Assembly: GCA_963803065.1 (NCBI GenBank)
Contig: CAWDKW010000002.1
Location: 248,001-312,000 of the forward strand
Length of the DNA: 64,000 nt
Source of the DNA: DASXMT01 sp963803065
GTDB taxonomy: Bacteria; Actinomycetota; Acidimicrobiia; Acidimicrobiales; RAAP-2
Direction of reading: 5' to 3'
Part shown: one piece after another, positions 45,633 to 54,774 of the stretch
Layout: each line of letters begins with the position of its first letter
How positions within the stretch are numbered: position 1 is the first letter of the stretch
Program-made: the position numbers and the translations under genes
The notes under the pieces: model-generated
Database searches by the model: none
What the model was told of the DNA's origin: nothing
Seen by the model: only the letters and a program-made list of their open reading frames with translations

Positions 45633-45854
45633 ATGAAGGAGCGCAGCAACGCTGCTCCTGCGTGACGGGCCCGGTCGGGCGCATCGGGCCGGACGCCGGA
45701 AGCGAGGATCGGTCGCATGTCCACTCGGAGCGTCGCCCCACCAGCCCGTCGCAATGACACGTCCCCACGGGAGTCCTCCCGTCGACCAGGACCAGGTGTG
45801 CGCAGCACACTTGGGGTTTCCACACCAACCCGAAATCGACGGAAGGAGACTCCT

Positions 45855-46870
45855 GTGGAACAGCAACGAGAGTACGTCGGAATCGACCTGCACCGACGCC
45901 GCAGCGTGATCGTGCGGCGCAATCAGGCCGGTGAGACCCTCGAGACGACCCGTATCGACAACGACCCGGTCACCCTCGCGGCCGAGGTGGCCAAGGCCGG
46001 TGAGCACCCAGGGGTCATCTTGGAAGCCACCTGCGGGTGGTATTGGGCGGCCGACATCCTGGCCGAGTGCGGGGCGAACGTCCATCTCGCTCATCCCCTC
46101 GGCAACAACTGGGGCAACCGCCGGCTGAAGAACGACGAGCGCGATGCCACCGACCTGGTCGATCTGCTGCGCCTCGGTCGCCTCGCCGAGGCATGGATCG
46201 CCCCGCCGGCGTTGCGAGAGCTCCGCGAGTTCGTCCGCTATCGGGCCATCGCCTCGTCCACCTGCGCACCAGCCTCAAGGCCCAGGTCCACTCGGTGCTC
46301 GCCAAAGAGGGTGTGGCGGTCCCCATGAGCGACCTGTTCGGGGCCAACGGCCAGCACCTGATCGACGAGGTCACCCTGGGCGACGCCTATCGCATCCGGG
46401 TGGAGTCGCTGCGCGACCTGCTCGAGGTGGTCGAGCGTGAGATCTCCATGGTCGAGGGCGAGATCGCCCCGATCCTCGCCGACGACCTTGGCTACCACGC
46501 AGTCCAGGCCATCCCCGGCGTGGGCCCGGTCTTGGCGGCGGTCTTCGTGGCCGAGATCGGCGACGTCTCGCGCTTCACAAGCGCCCGGCACCTCTGCAGC
46601 TGGGCCGGGCTCACCCCTACCCACCACGAGTCCGACGAGAAGGTACGGCGGGGCCACATCACCAAGCAGGGCAGCCGCCTCGTGCGCTGGGCGGCGGTCG
46701 AGGCCGTCGCCCGCCAGCAGGCCTGGACCCCGGTCTCGCTCCATCACCTTCGGGTCTCGGACCGCCGGGGCACCAAGATCGGGCGAGTGGCGGCCGCCCG
46801 CAAGCTTCTCATCCTCGTCTACTACGGCCTCAGGGACGGCGAGATCCGTTGCCTGGCCGAGGCGGGGTGA
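45855..46870 (+). CDS. IS110/IS1111-family DEDD transposase, one frameshift
   Basis: GTG start preceded by GGAAGGAG. The N-terminal RuvC-like DEDD domain has YVGIDLHRRRSVI (first Asp), VILEATCGWYW (Glu) and RRLKNDERDATDLVDLL (two Asp). The frame breaks near 46,245 and resumes as VHLRTSLKAQVHSVLAKEG. The C-terminal Tnp20 domain includes IPGVGPVLAAVFVAEIGD, LCSWAGLTPT and KQGSRLVRWAAVEA with the catalytic serine. The corrected length is about 338 residues. The single frameshift may be a sequence error or inactivation. Family knowledge: these recombinases use a bridge RNA to choose target and donor. Confidence 0.85.
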
Positions 46871-46879
46871 GAACCGGGA

Positions 46880-47310
46880 CGGACGCAGCCCGCTGCGAGC
46901 TCGTCTCTAGTCATGGTCCCCGCATAGCGGCGAGACCGCGCCACTGATTGAGCCCACGGGTTGCGGCCGAACCTCTCCATGCCGCTTCGCGCGGCGAACA
47001 GATGACCGGCACCCGGCTTTCCGGGTTGCCCACCGGCTTGGCCGGAGTGGAGCACGACCGCTGCACGTCCCCACCACGGCACCAAGGGACGACCACGAAG
47101 CCCTGACGGGCTTCGCCTCACATCGTTGTGAACGACAACTGACCGGGCCGTCAAGGCTTCCCCTTCGGGCGGCCGACGACCGGCCTTGACCGCCCTCCCC
47201 GAGTAATGCGGGAATCGTCAGGGCCCTATTCGGTCACGTCCATGCACCCGACGGATGGGCAGCTGCCATGCAATTGGAAGCCGGCACTTCATGCCGGCGC
47301 TGCCTTGACA
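46880..47310 (+). ncRNA. Candidate bridge RNA region of the insertion sequence
   Basis: The 440-bp non-coding segment downstream of the transposase, the side where IS1111 elements encode their bridge RNA. It has several stem-loops: GAAGCCC/GGGCTTC (47,097-47,114), GTCAAGGC with GCCTTGAC (about 47,150-47,190) and GCCGGC/GCCGGC (47,280-47,298). Location and folding potential are the evidence; the exact RNA ends and guide loops are not determined. Confidence 0.45.
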
Positions 47311-47326
47311 AGCTGCGCTCCTTCAT

Positions 47327-48323
47327 AGATGACTTGGGGCTCTTGTTCGCCGGCACCGACATGGGCTCAGCCACAGTCGGCGGAACGCCCGAGCGCCCCG
47401 TGGTTACTGTCCGACTCTCCGACGGAGCACTACGTGCGCTGGCGGCTCGGGTGGGTCAGTCGCTGCCGGCTGGCAACGAGGGAGCAGGCACCGTCGTTGC
47501 CGCGGGGAGCTCGTCTGAGGCGCAGCGGCTGCTGGCTCAGACCGTGGCCATTGCTGGCGGTGCCATGTACACCCAATACCGAGCCGCTGAAGCTTCTGCC
47601 TGCCTTGTGCTCCCAGAGGGCACGCCGGCAAGAACTGGAGCCTCCTCGTTCGTCAACCCACTCACGGCGCTGGGGATGATCGAGACGATGCGGACGGGGG
47701 GCCACAGCGCCCTTGTCCATACCGCAGCGGCATCGAACTTGGGCCAGATGTTGGTCAAGCTCTGCCTCGAAGAAGATGTCCCGCTCCTCAACATCGTCCG
47801 CAGGCCCGAACAAGCAGAACTCTTGCGGTCGATAGGAGCCGAGCACGTCTGCAACTCCAGCACGTCCACATTCAACAACGACCTCACCGAGGCGATCGCC
47901 CAGACTTCGGCCACCGTGGCCTTTGACGCCACCGGTGGCGGGACGCTGGTGAGCCAGATACTGAGGGCGATGGAGGTGGCTGCCACAGCGTCGGCGGCCC
48001 AATATTCACGGTACGGCTCGACCGTTCGTAAGCAGGCCTACATCTACGGAGGACTCGATTCCGGCCCAACGGTGTTGACTCGTAATTTCGGGTTCGCGTG
48101 GAGCCTCGAAGGGTGGTTGCTGACCCCGTTTCTCCAGAGCATCGGCCCCGTGCGGGTCGGTCAGCTCCCCGATCGAGTGGCCGCAGACCTGACGACGACA
48201 TTTGCCAGTGCCTACTCGGACGAGATCTCACTCAAGGACATGCTCGATCCCATTGCGTTCTCGCGATACGGCAAGCACTCGACAGGGGAGAAGTTCCTCG
48301 TGAATCCTCAGCTGTCTGACTGA
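47327..48323 (+). pseudogene. 3' part of the MDR-type dehydrogenase gene
   Basis: Continues the gene cut at 45,632: DDLGLLFAGTDMGSATVGG, GNEGAGTVVAAGSS, NPLTALGMIETM, then a nucleotide-binding region (LVHTAAASNLGQMLVKLC, where NAD(P)H-quinone-type enzymes have AAxGxxG). The last part reads TRNFGFAWSLEGWLLTPFLQ. A start inside the insertion element (47,268) makes a chimeric open frame, but the first 20 residues are encoded by insertion-sequence DNA. Reconstructed length is about 385 residues. Confidence 0.8.
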
Positions 48324-48410
48324 ATCCGTTCCGGAGTGGCACAGTCAAGTCATGTCAAGTCATTTCCTTCGCGCACGGATCGCGCACGAAATGGCCCCGG
48401 AGCGCGAGAC

Positions 48411-48432
48411 AGCCGGGGTATAAACCCCGGCT
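48411..48432. terminator. Stem-loop between the dehydrogenase remnant and tRNA-Ala
   Basis: AGCCGGGGT-N4-ACCCCGGCT, a perfect 9-bp GC-rich stem. It lies 18 bp beyond the tRNA 3' end and 88 bp after the dehydrogenase stop, so it could end transcription from either side. No clear U-tract follows, so termination strength is uncertain. Confidence 0.5.
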
Positions 48433-48449
48433 GACCTGCACGTTTGGGG

Positions 48450-48522
48450 TGGAGGTGAAGGGACTCGAACCCTCGGCCTCTACATTGCGAACGTAGCGCT
48501 CTACCAGCTGAGCTACACCCCC
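48450..48522 (-). tRNA. tRNA-Ala (anticodon CGC)
   Basis: 73-nt cloverleaf on the minus strand. Acceptor stem GGGGGTG pairs with CACCTCC and includes the G3-U70 wobble that identifies alanine tRNAs. D-arm GCTCAGCTGGTAGAGC; anticodon arm CTACG-TTCGCAA-TGTAG with CGC in positions 34-36; T-arm with GTTCGAGTC. CCA is not encoded. The 3' half is repeated at 32,158-32,199, which makes this tRNA the likely integration site of the island to its left. Confidence 0.95.
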
Positions 48523-48687
48523 GAGGTGCCCATTGAGACTAATGGCTTTGGTCGGCTCGTTGGGCAACCTACCCGAGCGGTGCTGTGGGTCCCTGGAGAG
48601 ACGCCGGCACGGAAACGATGCCTCCGTGCCGTCCCCGACTCGACCGCGCTCGACGCCGACTCGACCCCTACGAGACGGACACGACGG

Positions 48688-50092
48688 CTACGCCTCTTTC
48701 ACGGCGGCGACCAGCTTGGTTAGCGTGTCCTTGGCGTCGCCGAAGAGCATGGTCGTCTTCGGGTCGTAGAGGAGCTCGTTGTCGATGCCGGCGAACCCCG
48801 GGCGCATCGACCGCTTCAAGAAGACGATGTTCTGGGCCTGGTCGGCATGCACGATGGGCATCCCGTAGATGGGGCTGCCCGGAGTGTTCTGCGCGGCCGG
48901 GTTGACCGTGTCATTGGCACCGACGACCAGAGCCACGTCGGTGGTCGGCATCTCTGGATTGGCCTCGTCCATCTCCACCAGCTGTTCGTAGGGCACGTTG
49001 GCCTCGGCCAGGAGCACGTTCATATGCCCGGGCATGCGACCGGCCACCGGGTGGATGGCGTAGATGACGTCGACACCCCTCGCCGTGAGGGCATCGGCCA
49101 GCTCCTTGACGGTGTGCTGGCCCTGGGCCACGGCCAATCCGTACCCGGGGATGATGACCACCCGGCGCGGCATAGGCAAGCAGCACACCGATGTCCTCGG
49201 GCGTCCCCGCCTTCACCGGGCGGGCATCGGCCCCCGTGCCTTCGGCCCCACCGGCGGCGGTGATCACCGAGCCGAACGCGCTGAAGAGGATGTTGGGCAG
49301 CGAGCGTCCCATGGCCTTGCTCATCATCCTCGTGAGCAAGATGCCCGACGCTCCCACCAGGGTCCCGGCGATGATCAACAGGTTCAAGTTGAGGGTGAAG
49401 CCTGACGCAGCCACGGCCAGGCCGGTAAAGGCGTTGAGCAGCGAGATCAAGACGGGAACGTCGGCCCCGCCAATGGGCAGCACGAAGATCACACCCAGGA
49501 TCAGCGACAGGACGACCATGATGACCAATAGCGGTGTGCTGCCCGTAATCAAGGTGGCGATGGCGACGCCGACGATGGCCACCCCCACCAGGGCGTTGAG
49601 CATTTGTTGGGCCGGGTAGGTGATGGGCCGCCCGGTCATCAGCTCTTGCAGTTTGGCGAAGGCGATCGCACTGCCGGCAAAGGACACGCACCCGATCAGC
49701 ACCCCGAAGAGCACCTCGGCGATGCGGTAGACGGCGGGCTTGCCCGGCGACTCGATCAGGAAGGCGACGATGGACACGAGCGCAGCGGCCCCGCCACCGA
49801 CACCGTTGAAGATGGCCACCATCTGCGGCATCGCCGTCATCTTCACCCTGCGGGCGGCGGGCACGGCGATGGCGGCCCCGATGATCATGGCCACGATGGC
49901 CAGGATGAGGTTCTTACCGCTGCCCCGCAGGCCCGGATTGGAGAAGGTGAAGGCGATGGCCACCGTCGCCGCACCCGCTCCCACCAGATTGCCCCTTCGG
50001 GCGTGCCGCGGAGAGCTCAGCCCCTTCAGGGCGATGATGAACCCGATGGCGCACAGCAGGTAGATCAGGTCGGTCCACGTCCCGAGCGTCAC
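48688..50092 (-). CDS. pntB: NAD(P) transhydrogenase beta subunit, one frameshift
   Basis: GTG at 50,092. About 465 residues. Roughly the first 260 form about nine membrane helices (TDLIYLLCAIGFIIALKGLSS, ATLITGSTPLLVIMVVLSL), and the last 180 form the NADP-binding domain III (VVIIPGYGLAVAQGQ, VVGANDTVNPAAQ, KRSMRPGFAGIDNELLY). The frame breaks near 49,170; dropping one C joins GVLLAYA to RRVVIIPGYG. Family role: proton translocation coupled to hydride transfer from NADH to NADP. Overlaps the preceding pntA2-type gene by 4 bp. Confidence 0.9.
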
Positions 50093-50619
50093 TGGCCGCC
50101 TCCCGCGGTCGGGTTACCGGGGGCGTCGGGAGCTTCGGGGGCGTCGGGCGGAGCGGGAGCATCGGGCGGAGCGGGAGCGTCGGAGCCACCGGGGGAAGCC
50201 GGGGAACCAGGGGCGTCGGGAGGACCGGAGGCATCGGGGGAAGGCAGTGCACCGGGTGAGGACGGTGCACTGGTGGGCGCAACCTCGGATGTACCGGCAC
50301 CGGCACCGGCACCGTCTTTCGGACCGGGACGGTCGGACGGTCTCCCCTTGAACATCTCGAGCATGCGGTCGGTCACCACGAAACCGCCCACCACGTTCAA
50401 GGTGGCCAACAACACGGCGAAGAAGGCCAGGGTGATCTGGGCTGCCCCACGGGCCTCGCCCATGACGATCATGGTCCCGACCAGGATGATGCCGTGGATG
50501 GCGTTGCTCCCCGACATGAGCGGGGTGTGCAACACGCTCGGCACCTTGGAGATGACCTCGTTGCCGACGAATGCCGCCAGCACGAAGACGGTGAAGAAGG
50601 CGATGATCCCGGTGCTCAT
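50089..50619 (-). CDS. pntAB: NAD(P) transhydrogenase alpha2 membrane subunit with Pro/Ala/Asp-rich tail
   Basis: 176 residues. The first 95 are the usual three-helix membrane subunit (FFTVFVLAAFVGNEVISKVPSVLHTPLMSG, GEARGAAQITLAFFAVLLATLNVVGGF and TDRML). The remaining 80 residues are an unusual low-complexity tail rich in Pro, Ala, Asp and Ser (APPDAPAPPDAPEAPDAP), absent from ordinary family members. Such tails recur elsewhere in this window. It sits between the NAD-binding alpha1 and the beta subunit genes, overlapping both by 4 bp. Confidence 0.9.
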   Translation of the reverse strand: MSTGIIAFFTVFVLAAFVGNEVISKVPSVLHTPLMSGSNAIHGIILVGTMIVMGEARGAAQITLAFFAVLLATLNVVGGFVVTDRMLEMFKGRPSDRPGPKDGAGAGAGTSEVAPTSAPSSPGALPSPDASGPPDAPGSPASPGGSDAPAPPDAPAPPDAPEAPDAPGNPTAGGGQ

Positions 50620-51851
50620 GATCCCTCCTCTCCACCCGAGTGCTCGCCCGGGTCGCCCGGCTTGCCCTGGTCGCCCGGGTCACTCGACGGGGCGGCGGGA
50701 GGTGTCGCTGCGGGCGGCGGCGCTGCCGGAGGCGTTCCCGGGGCACCCTTGTCGATGACCTGGCCGGCTCGGACGACGCAGGTCCCGGCGACGATCTCGT
50801 CCTCGAAGTCCGGGGTGAGTTCGCCGTCCGTGACCACCAGGGCCAAGAAGTTGGCGATGTTACGCGAGTACAGGAAGCTTGCATGGGTGGGCATCGAGGC
50901 CGGTGGGTTGGTCATCCCCACCACGGTCACCCCGTTGTCGGTGACCACGTCCTCGCCGGGCACCGACAGCTCGCAGTTGCCCCCCGAGTCGGCCGCCATG
51001 TCGACGATGACCGCCCCGGCGGCCATCCCCTCGACCATGGCCCGGGTGACCAGCACCGGAGCCTTGCGGCCGGGTATCTGAGCGGTGGTGATGACCACGT
51101 CGGAACCGGTCACCTCGCCGGCCAGCAGCTCCTGTTGCTTGGCCTGGTACTCGGCCGTCTGCTCCCGGGCATAGCCGCCGGCTCCCTCCTGGGACTCGAG
51201 GCCGAGCTCCACGAACGAGGCGCCGAGGCTCTGGACCTCCTCTTTGGCCGCCGCCCGCACGTCGTAGCCCCGGACCACGGCGCCCAGGCGGCGGGCGGTG
51301 GCGATGGCCTGCAACCCGGCCACCCCGGCCCCCATGACCAGGACCTTGGCCGGGGGCACGGTGCCGGCCGCCGTCATGAACATGGGGAAGAACTTGGCCA
51401 GGTGCTCGGCCGCAGCCAGCCCGGCCCGGTATCCGCTGACGGTGGCCTGCGAGGACAGTGCGTCCATGGACTGGGCCCGGCTGATCCTGGGCAGGAGGTC
51501 GAGGCTGTAGACGGTGGCCTTCTTCGCCGCCAGAGCCTGGACCACTTCCGGGACCTGACCGGGCTGCAGGAAACTGACCACCGACACCCCCTCGGGGAGC
51601 TGGGCCACCTCTTCGGGAGACGGAGGCTCCACCCGGGCGACCATGGCGGCCCCGGCGAGAACTGCGGCGGCATCGGGGACCACGGCCACCCCGGCGCGCT
51701 CGTAGGCGGCGTCGGGGAAGCGGGCCGCCGTGCCGGCGCCGGCCTGCACCGCCACCTCGATCCCCGATGTAGCCAGCCGGGCCGCCACGTCGGGCACGAT
51801 CGCCACCCGCGTCTCGCCCGGACGGGTCTCTGTACACACGGCGAGTTTCAC
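50616..51851 (-). CDS. pntAA: NAD(P) transhydrogenase alpha1 (NAD-binding) subunit
   Basis: The GTG at 51,851 (KLAVCTETRPGETRVAIVPDVAA) fits the family start; the open frame continues upstream but without similarity. About 411 residues. The alanine-dehydrogenase-like fold has the NAD motif VLVMGAGVAGLQAIATARRLGAVVRGYD, the following AAAKEEVQSLGASF, and AQIPGRKAPVLVTRAMV. The C-terminal 45 residues are another low-complexity tail (TPPAAPPPAATPPAAP, then GDQGKPGDPG). First gene of the pnt operon, divergent from the steroid genes; NADPH supply for that pathway is a reasonable guess. Confidence 0.92.
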   Translation of the reverse strand: MKLAVCTETRPGETRVAIVPDVAARLATSGIEVAVQAGAGTAARFPDAAYERAGVAVVPDAAAVLAGAAMVARVEPPSPEEVAQLPEGVSVVSFLQPGQVPEVVQALAAKKATVYSLDLLPRISRAQSMDALSSQATVSGYRAGLAAAEHLAKFFPMFMTAAGTVPPAKVLVMGAGVAGLQAIATARRLGAVVRGYDVRAAAKEEVQSLGASFVELGLESQEGAGGYAREQTAEYQAKQQELLAGEVTGSDVVITTAQIPGRKAPVLVTRAMVEGMAAGAVIVDMAADSGGNCELSVPGEDVVTDNGVTVVGMTNPPASMPTHASFLYSRNIANFLALVVTDGELTPDFEDEIVAGTCVVRAGQVIDKGAPGTPPAAPPPAATPPAAPSSDPGDQGKPGDPGEHSGGEEGS

Positions 51852-52163
51852 GGGCGCCAGTAAACAGGCAAATAGCGGTTCGGGACAACAGTCGGGCCGT
51901 GGGGAACCCTCGTGGGCCTGGTTGCGTCGTCCCAGGCAACCAACCGTTTGGTTCCTTCCGTGGCCTCCGGCGCCGGCTCCCGGCGTCGTCCACGGGCATC
52001 CGTCGTTGCTGCATCGAGGGCGGCCCGGGCGGACCCCGGCCGCGGTGGCGATGTTACAGTTCGGACGTCGGTAGCTCGCCCGTTCGACCAGGCCGTTCAG
52101 GCGGCCCTCGAGCAGGAGCCGGGCGCCCGCCACCCTCCCCGTCGTCGAGCGCCCGGAGCAACC
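51852..52163. other. Divergent intergenic region, pnt operon and steroid cluster
   Basis: About 310 bp without a gene. It holds the near-palindrome at 51,938-51,953 and must contain the promoters of both operons; no -10/-35 pair was convincing. Confidence 0.5.
51938..51953. promoter_or_regulatory. Near-palindrome between pnt and EchA20-like genes
   Basis: AACCAACCGTTTGGTT, a 16-bp imperfect palindrome (14 of 16 positions symmetric) in the 310-bp gap between divergent operons. The shape suits a TetR-type operator. Steroid genes in mycobacteria are controlled by TetR repressors (KstR, KstR2), but this sequence does not match their known motifs closely, so the regulator is open. Confidence 0.45.
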
Positions 52164-52923
52164 ATGCCCATCGAGACCCACCAGAGCCAACCGGGAATCG
52201 CCGAGGTGGTCATCAACCACCCGCCGGTCAACGCCCTCGATGTGGCCGCCTGGTTCGCGCTGGCCGACGCCGTGCTCGCCGCCGGCCGCGTCCCCGAGAA
52301 TCGGGTGGTCATCCTCCGGGCCGAGGGCCGCGGGTTCTGCGCCGGGGTCGACATCAAGGAGATCCAGGCCAAGGGAGACGAGGCGCTGATCGGCGTCAAC
52401 CGCGGGTGCTTCGCCGCCTTCGCCGCCGTCTACGACTGCGAGGTGCCGGTGGTCGCCGCCGTGCAGGGCTTCTGCCTGGGGGGAGGGGTCGGGCTCGCGG
52501 GGAACTCCGACATCATCGTGGCCACAGATGACGCCACCTTCGGCCTGCCCGAGGTCGATCGGGGGGCCCTCGGGGCGGCCACCCATCTGTCCCGGCTCGT
52601 GCCCCTGCACAGGATGCGCTCGATGGTCTACACGGCGAAGCCGGCCACGGCGGCCGAGCTGCACCACTACGGCTCGGTGCTCGAGGTCGTCCCCGCCGAC
52701 GGACCTGGTCGAGACCGCCTATCGGGTGGCGGGCGAGATCGCCTCGAAGAGCCCCACGATCATCCGCCGGGCCAAGGAGTCGCTCAACGGCATCGACCCG
52801 GTCGACGTGAAGACGAGCTACCGGTTGGAGCAGGGATTCACCTATGAGCTGCACGTGGCCGGGGTGGCCGACGAGCAGCGCTCGGCCTTCGTGGAAAAGC
52901 GCGACGCCGACACGACCACGTAG
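52164..52923 (+). CDS. EchA20-like enoyl-CoA hydratase-family hydrolase, one frameshift
   Basis: ATG at 52,164. Crotonase fold: NHPPVNALDVAAW, LRAEGRGFCAGVDIKEIQ (first oxyanion loop), VQGFCLGGGVGLAGNSDIIVATDDATFGLPEVDRG (second). The frame breaks near 52,701; dropping one G joins EVVPAD to LVETAYRVAGEIASKSP and the end FVEKRDADTTT. Corrected length about 252 residues. The same gene order in Mycobacterium tuberculosis (echA20, ipdA, ipdB) identifies it: EchA20 hydrolyses ring D of the HIP-derived CoA thioester in cholesterol breakdown. Identification rests on order and fold together. Confidence 0.82.
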
Positions 52924-53020
52924 GCGGAGAGACCGAGTAGACCGGCGCGACGCGGTAGATAGTACGAAGGAACCGGCGTCGGCTCCCACGACGCCGATTC
53001 GAAGGACCGGACAGGAGACC

Positions 53021-53956
53021 ATGGCAGACAAGCGACTCACGCTGGCCGAACTCATCGGCGAGCTTCACAGCGGCATGACCATCGGCGTGGGGGGGTGGGG
53101 ATCACGCCGCAAGCCGATGGCCGCGGTCCGGGCCATCCTGCGCTCCGACCTCACCGACCTCACCGTGGTCAGCTACGGCGGCCCCGACGTCGGGCTTCTC
53201 TGCGCGGCGGGAAAGGTGAAGAAGGTGGTCTTCGGGTTCGTGACCCTCGACTCGATCCCCACCGACCCCCACTTCCGGGTTGCCCGCCAGACCGGCGCCG
53301 TCGAGGCCATGGAGGTGGACGAGGGCATGTTCTACCTGGGGCTGCTGGCTGCGTCCCAGCGGGTGCCCTTCTTGCCTACGCGTGCCGGCCTCGGCTCCGA
53401 TGTGCTGCGCGTCAACCCCTCGTTGCGCACGGTGACCTCCCCCTACGACGACGGCGAGGAGCTGGTGGCCATGCCCGCCCTCCGGCTCGACGCCGCCCTC
53501 GTCCACGTCAACCGGGCCGACGCCTCGGGCAGCGGCCAGATCCTCGGCCCCGACCCGTTCTTCGACGAGCTCTTCCTCGGCGCCGCCGATCGGCGCTTCA
53601 TGACCACCGAGCGCCTGGTGGCGACCGACCAGCTCGCCTCGGAGGGGCCCATCCAGACCATGTGCATCAGCCGGCTGCTCACCGACGGGGTGACCGAGAC
53701 GCCGGGCGGGGCCCACTTCACGGCGTGCGTCCCCGACTACAACCGGGACGAGGCCTTCCAGAAGGCCTACGTGGCCGCGGCCGGCGACCCGGACGGGTGG
53801 GCTGCATTCTCGAAGCGCTATCTGGAGGTCGACGAGGACGGGTACCAGTCGGCGGTGAAGGAGGCGGCGACCGAGCTGGCTGCGGCCAGGACAGCCGAAA
53901 GGGCGGCGGCAGGGGCGCCAGCCGAGAAGGCGGCACGAGACGGGAGTTCACGGTGA
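53021..53956 (+). CDS. ipdA: IpdA-like CoA-transferase-family hydrolase, alpha subunit
   Basis: ATG at 53,021 after AGGAG. 311 residues. It begins DKRLTLAELIGELHSGMTIGVGGWGSRRKPMA, very like mycobacterial IpdA, with AILRSDLTDLTVVSYGGPDVGLLC, LPTRAGLGSDV and PGGAHFTACVPDYNRDEAFQ all in place. IpdA and IpdB look like CoA transferases but together open the last steroid ring (COCHEA-CoA hydrolase) in HIP catabolism. An Ala/Glu-rich tail of about 30 residues (AARTAERAAAGAPAEKAARD) is extra. Overlaps ipdB by 4 bp. Confidence 0.92.
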   Translation: MADKRLTLAELIGELHSGMTIGVGGWGSRRKPMAAVRAILRSDLTDLTVVSYGGPDVGLLCAAGKVKKVVFGFVTLDSIPTDPHFRVARQTGAVEAMEVDEGMFYLGLLAASQRVPFLPTRAGLGSDVLRVNPSLRTVTSPYDDGEELVAMPALRLDAALVHVNRADASGSGQILGPDPFFDELFLGAADRRFMTTERLVATDQLASEGPIQTMCISRLLTDGVTETPGGAHFTACVPDYNRDEAFQKAYVAAAGDPDGWAAFSKRYLEVDEDGYQSAVKEAATELAAARTAERAAAGAPAEKAARDGSSR

Positions 53957-54774
53957 GCGAGTCGAGCAGCTGGAGCGAGGGGACCGAGGGAGGGCGGGCC
54001 GCCGATTCCGCGGTCGACGGCGTGACCCGAGCCGACTACTGCGTCATCGCCTGTGCCGAGGTGTTTCGGGGCGACGGCGAGGTGATGGCCAGCGCGTTCG
54101 GAACCGCTCCAGCGCTGGGTGCCCGCGTGGCCAAGTTGACCTTCGCCCCCGACCTGGCCCTGACCGACGGCGACGCGGCCCTCGTCGACGGCGCTCCGCC
54201 CATCGGCACCAGGCCGGCCGACATGCTGGTCGAGTCGCACATGCCCTACCGGAAGGTCTTCGACGTGGTGTGGTCGGGCCGGCGCAACCTGATCATGATG
54301 GCCTCCCAGATCGACCGGGACGGCAACCAGAACATCAGCGCCATCGGCGACTGGGCCAAGCCCAAGGCCCAGCTGATCGGGGTGCGTGGCGCGCCGGGCA
54401 ACACCATGAACCACCCAACCAGCTACTGGGTCCCCAACCACTCGACCCGCTCCTTCGTCGAGCACGTTGACGTGGTGTCGGGCGTCGGCTACGCGCAGGC
54501 TGCGGCGGCGGGCACGTCGGCCACCAAGTTCCACGAGATCCGCTTCGTGGTCTCCAATCTCGGGATGTTCGACTTCAAGACGCCCGATCACACCATGCGC
54601 CTGCGCTCGGTGCACCCGGGAGTGACGGTCGACGAGATCGTGGCGGCAACCGGGTTCGAGCTGAGTATCCCGCCCGACGTGCCCTCGACCCGGCCGCCGA
54701 CACCCGAGGAGCTCACCTTGATCCGAGACGTGCTCGACCCCCGTGGCCTGCGCGACCGCGAGGTGAAGGGGTGA
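53953..54774 (+). CDS. ipdB: IpdB-like CoA-transferase-family hydrolase, beta subunit
   Basis: GTG overlapping the ipdA stop. 273 residues; a poorly conserved 25-residue start precedes TRADYCVIACAEVFRGDGEVMASAFG. Strong IpdB landmarks: LTFAPDLALTDGDAAL, IDRDGNQNISAIGDWAKP, VRGAPGNTMNHPTSYWVPNHS, VVSGVGY, VSNLGMFDF, and the closing LTLIRDVLDPRGLRDREVKG. It forms the heteromeric ring-opening hydrolase with IpdA. The stop overlaps the next GTG. Confidence 0.92.
   Translation: MSESSSWSEGTEGGRAADSAVDGVTRADYCVIACAEVFRGDGEVMASAFGTAPALGARVAKLTFAPDLALTDGDAALVDGAPPIGTRPADMLVESHMPYRKVFDVVWSGRRNLIMMASQIDRDGNQNISAIGDWAKPKAQLIGVRGAPGNTMNHPTSYWVPNHSTRSFVEHVDVVSGVGYAQAAAAGTSATKFHEIRFVVSNLGMFDFKTPDHTMRLRSVHPGVTVDEIVAATGFELSIPPDVPSTRPPTPEELTLIRDVLDPRGLRDREVKG

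Larger units (their letters stand above)
45633..47326 (+). mobile_element. IS110-family (IS1111-like) insertion sequence
   Basis: About 1.7 kb, bounded by perfect 15-bp inverted repeats (ATGAAGGAGCGCAGC at 45,633-45,647 and its complement at 47,312-47,326). It carries one transposase gene of the DEDD type and a long non-coding segment after it. IS110 proper lacks inverted repeats, while the IS1111 subgroup has subterminal ones, which fits. The element interrupts a dehydrogenase gene; its removal restores that frame approximately. The exact ends and any target duplication cannot be fixed by eye (a GATG is present on both sides). Confidence 0.85.

Noticed and set aside
47268..48323. Dehydrogenase gene with its own start at 47,268
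   Set aside because: The first 20 codons belong to the insertion sequence; the gene is the 3' half of a split dehydrogenase.
32200..48440. Integrase gene for the tRNA-bounded island
   Set aside because: No tyrosine or serine recombinase motifs were seen; the only recombinase is the IS110-type transposase, which does not integrate at tRNA 3' ends.
51912..52163. Upstream extension of the EchA20-like frame
   Set aside because: Conserved residues begin at the ATG at 52,164; the extension crosses the divergent promoter and palindrome.
51852..52667. Upstream extension of the transhydrogenase alpha1 frame
   Set aside because: It is antisense to the EchA20-like gene and lacks similarity; the GTG at 51,851 matches the family start.
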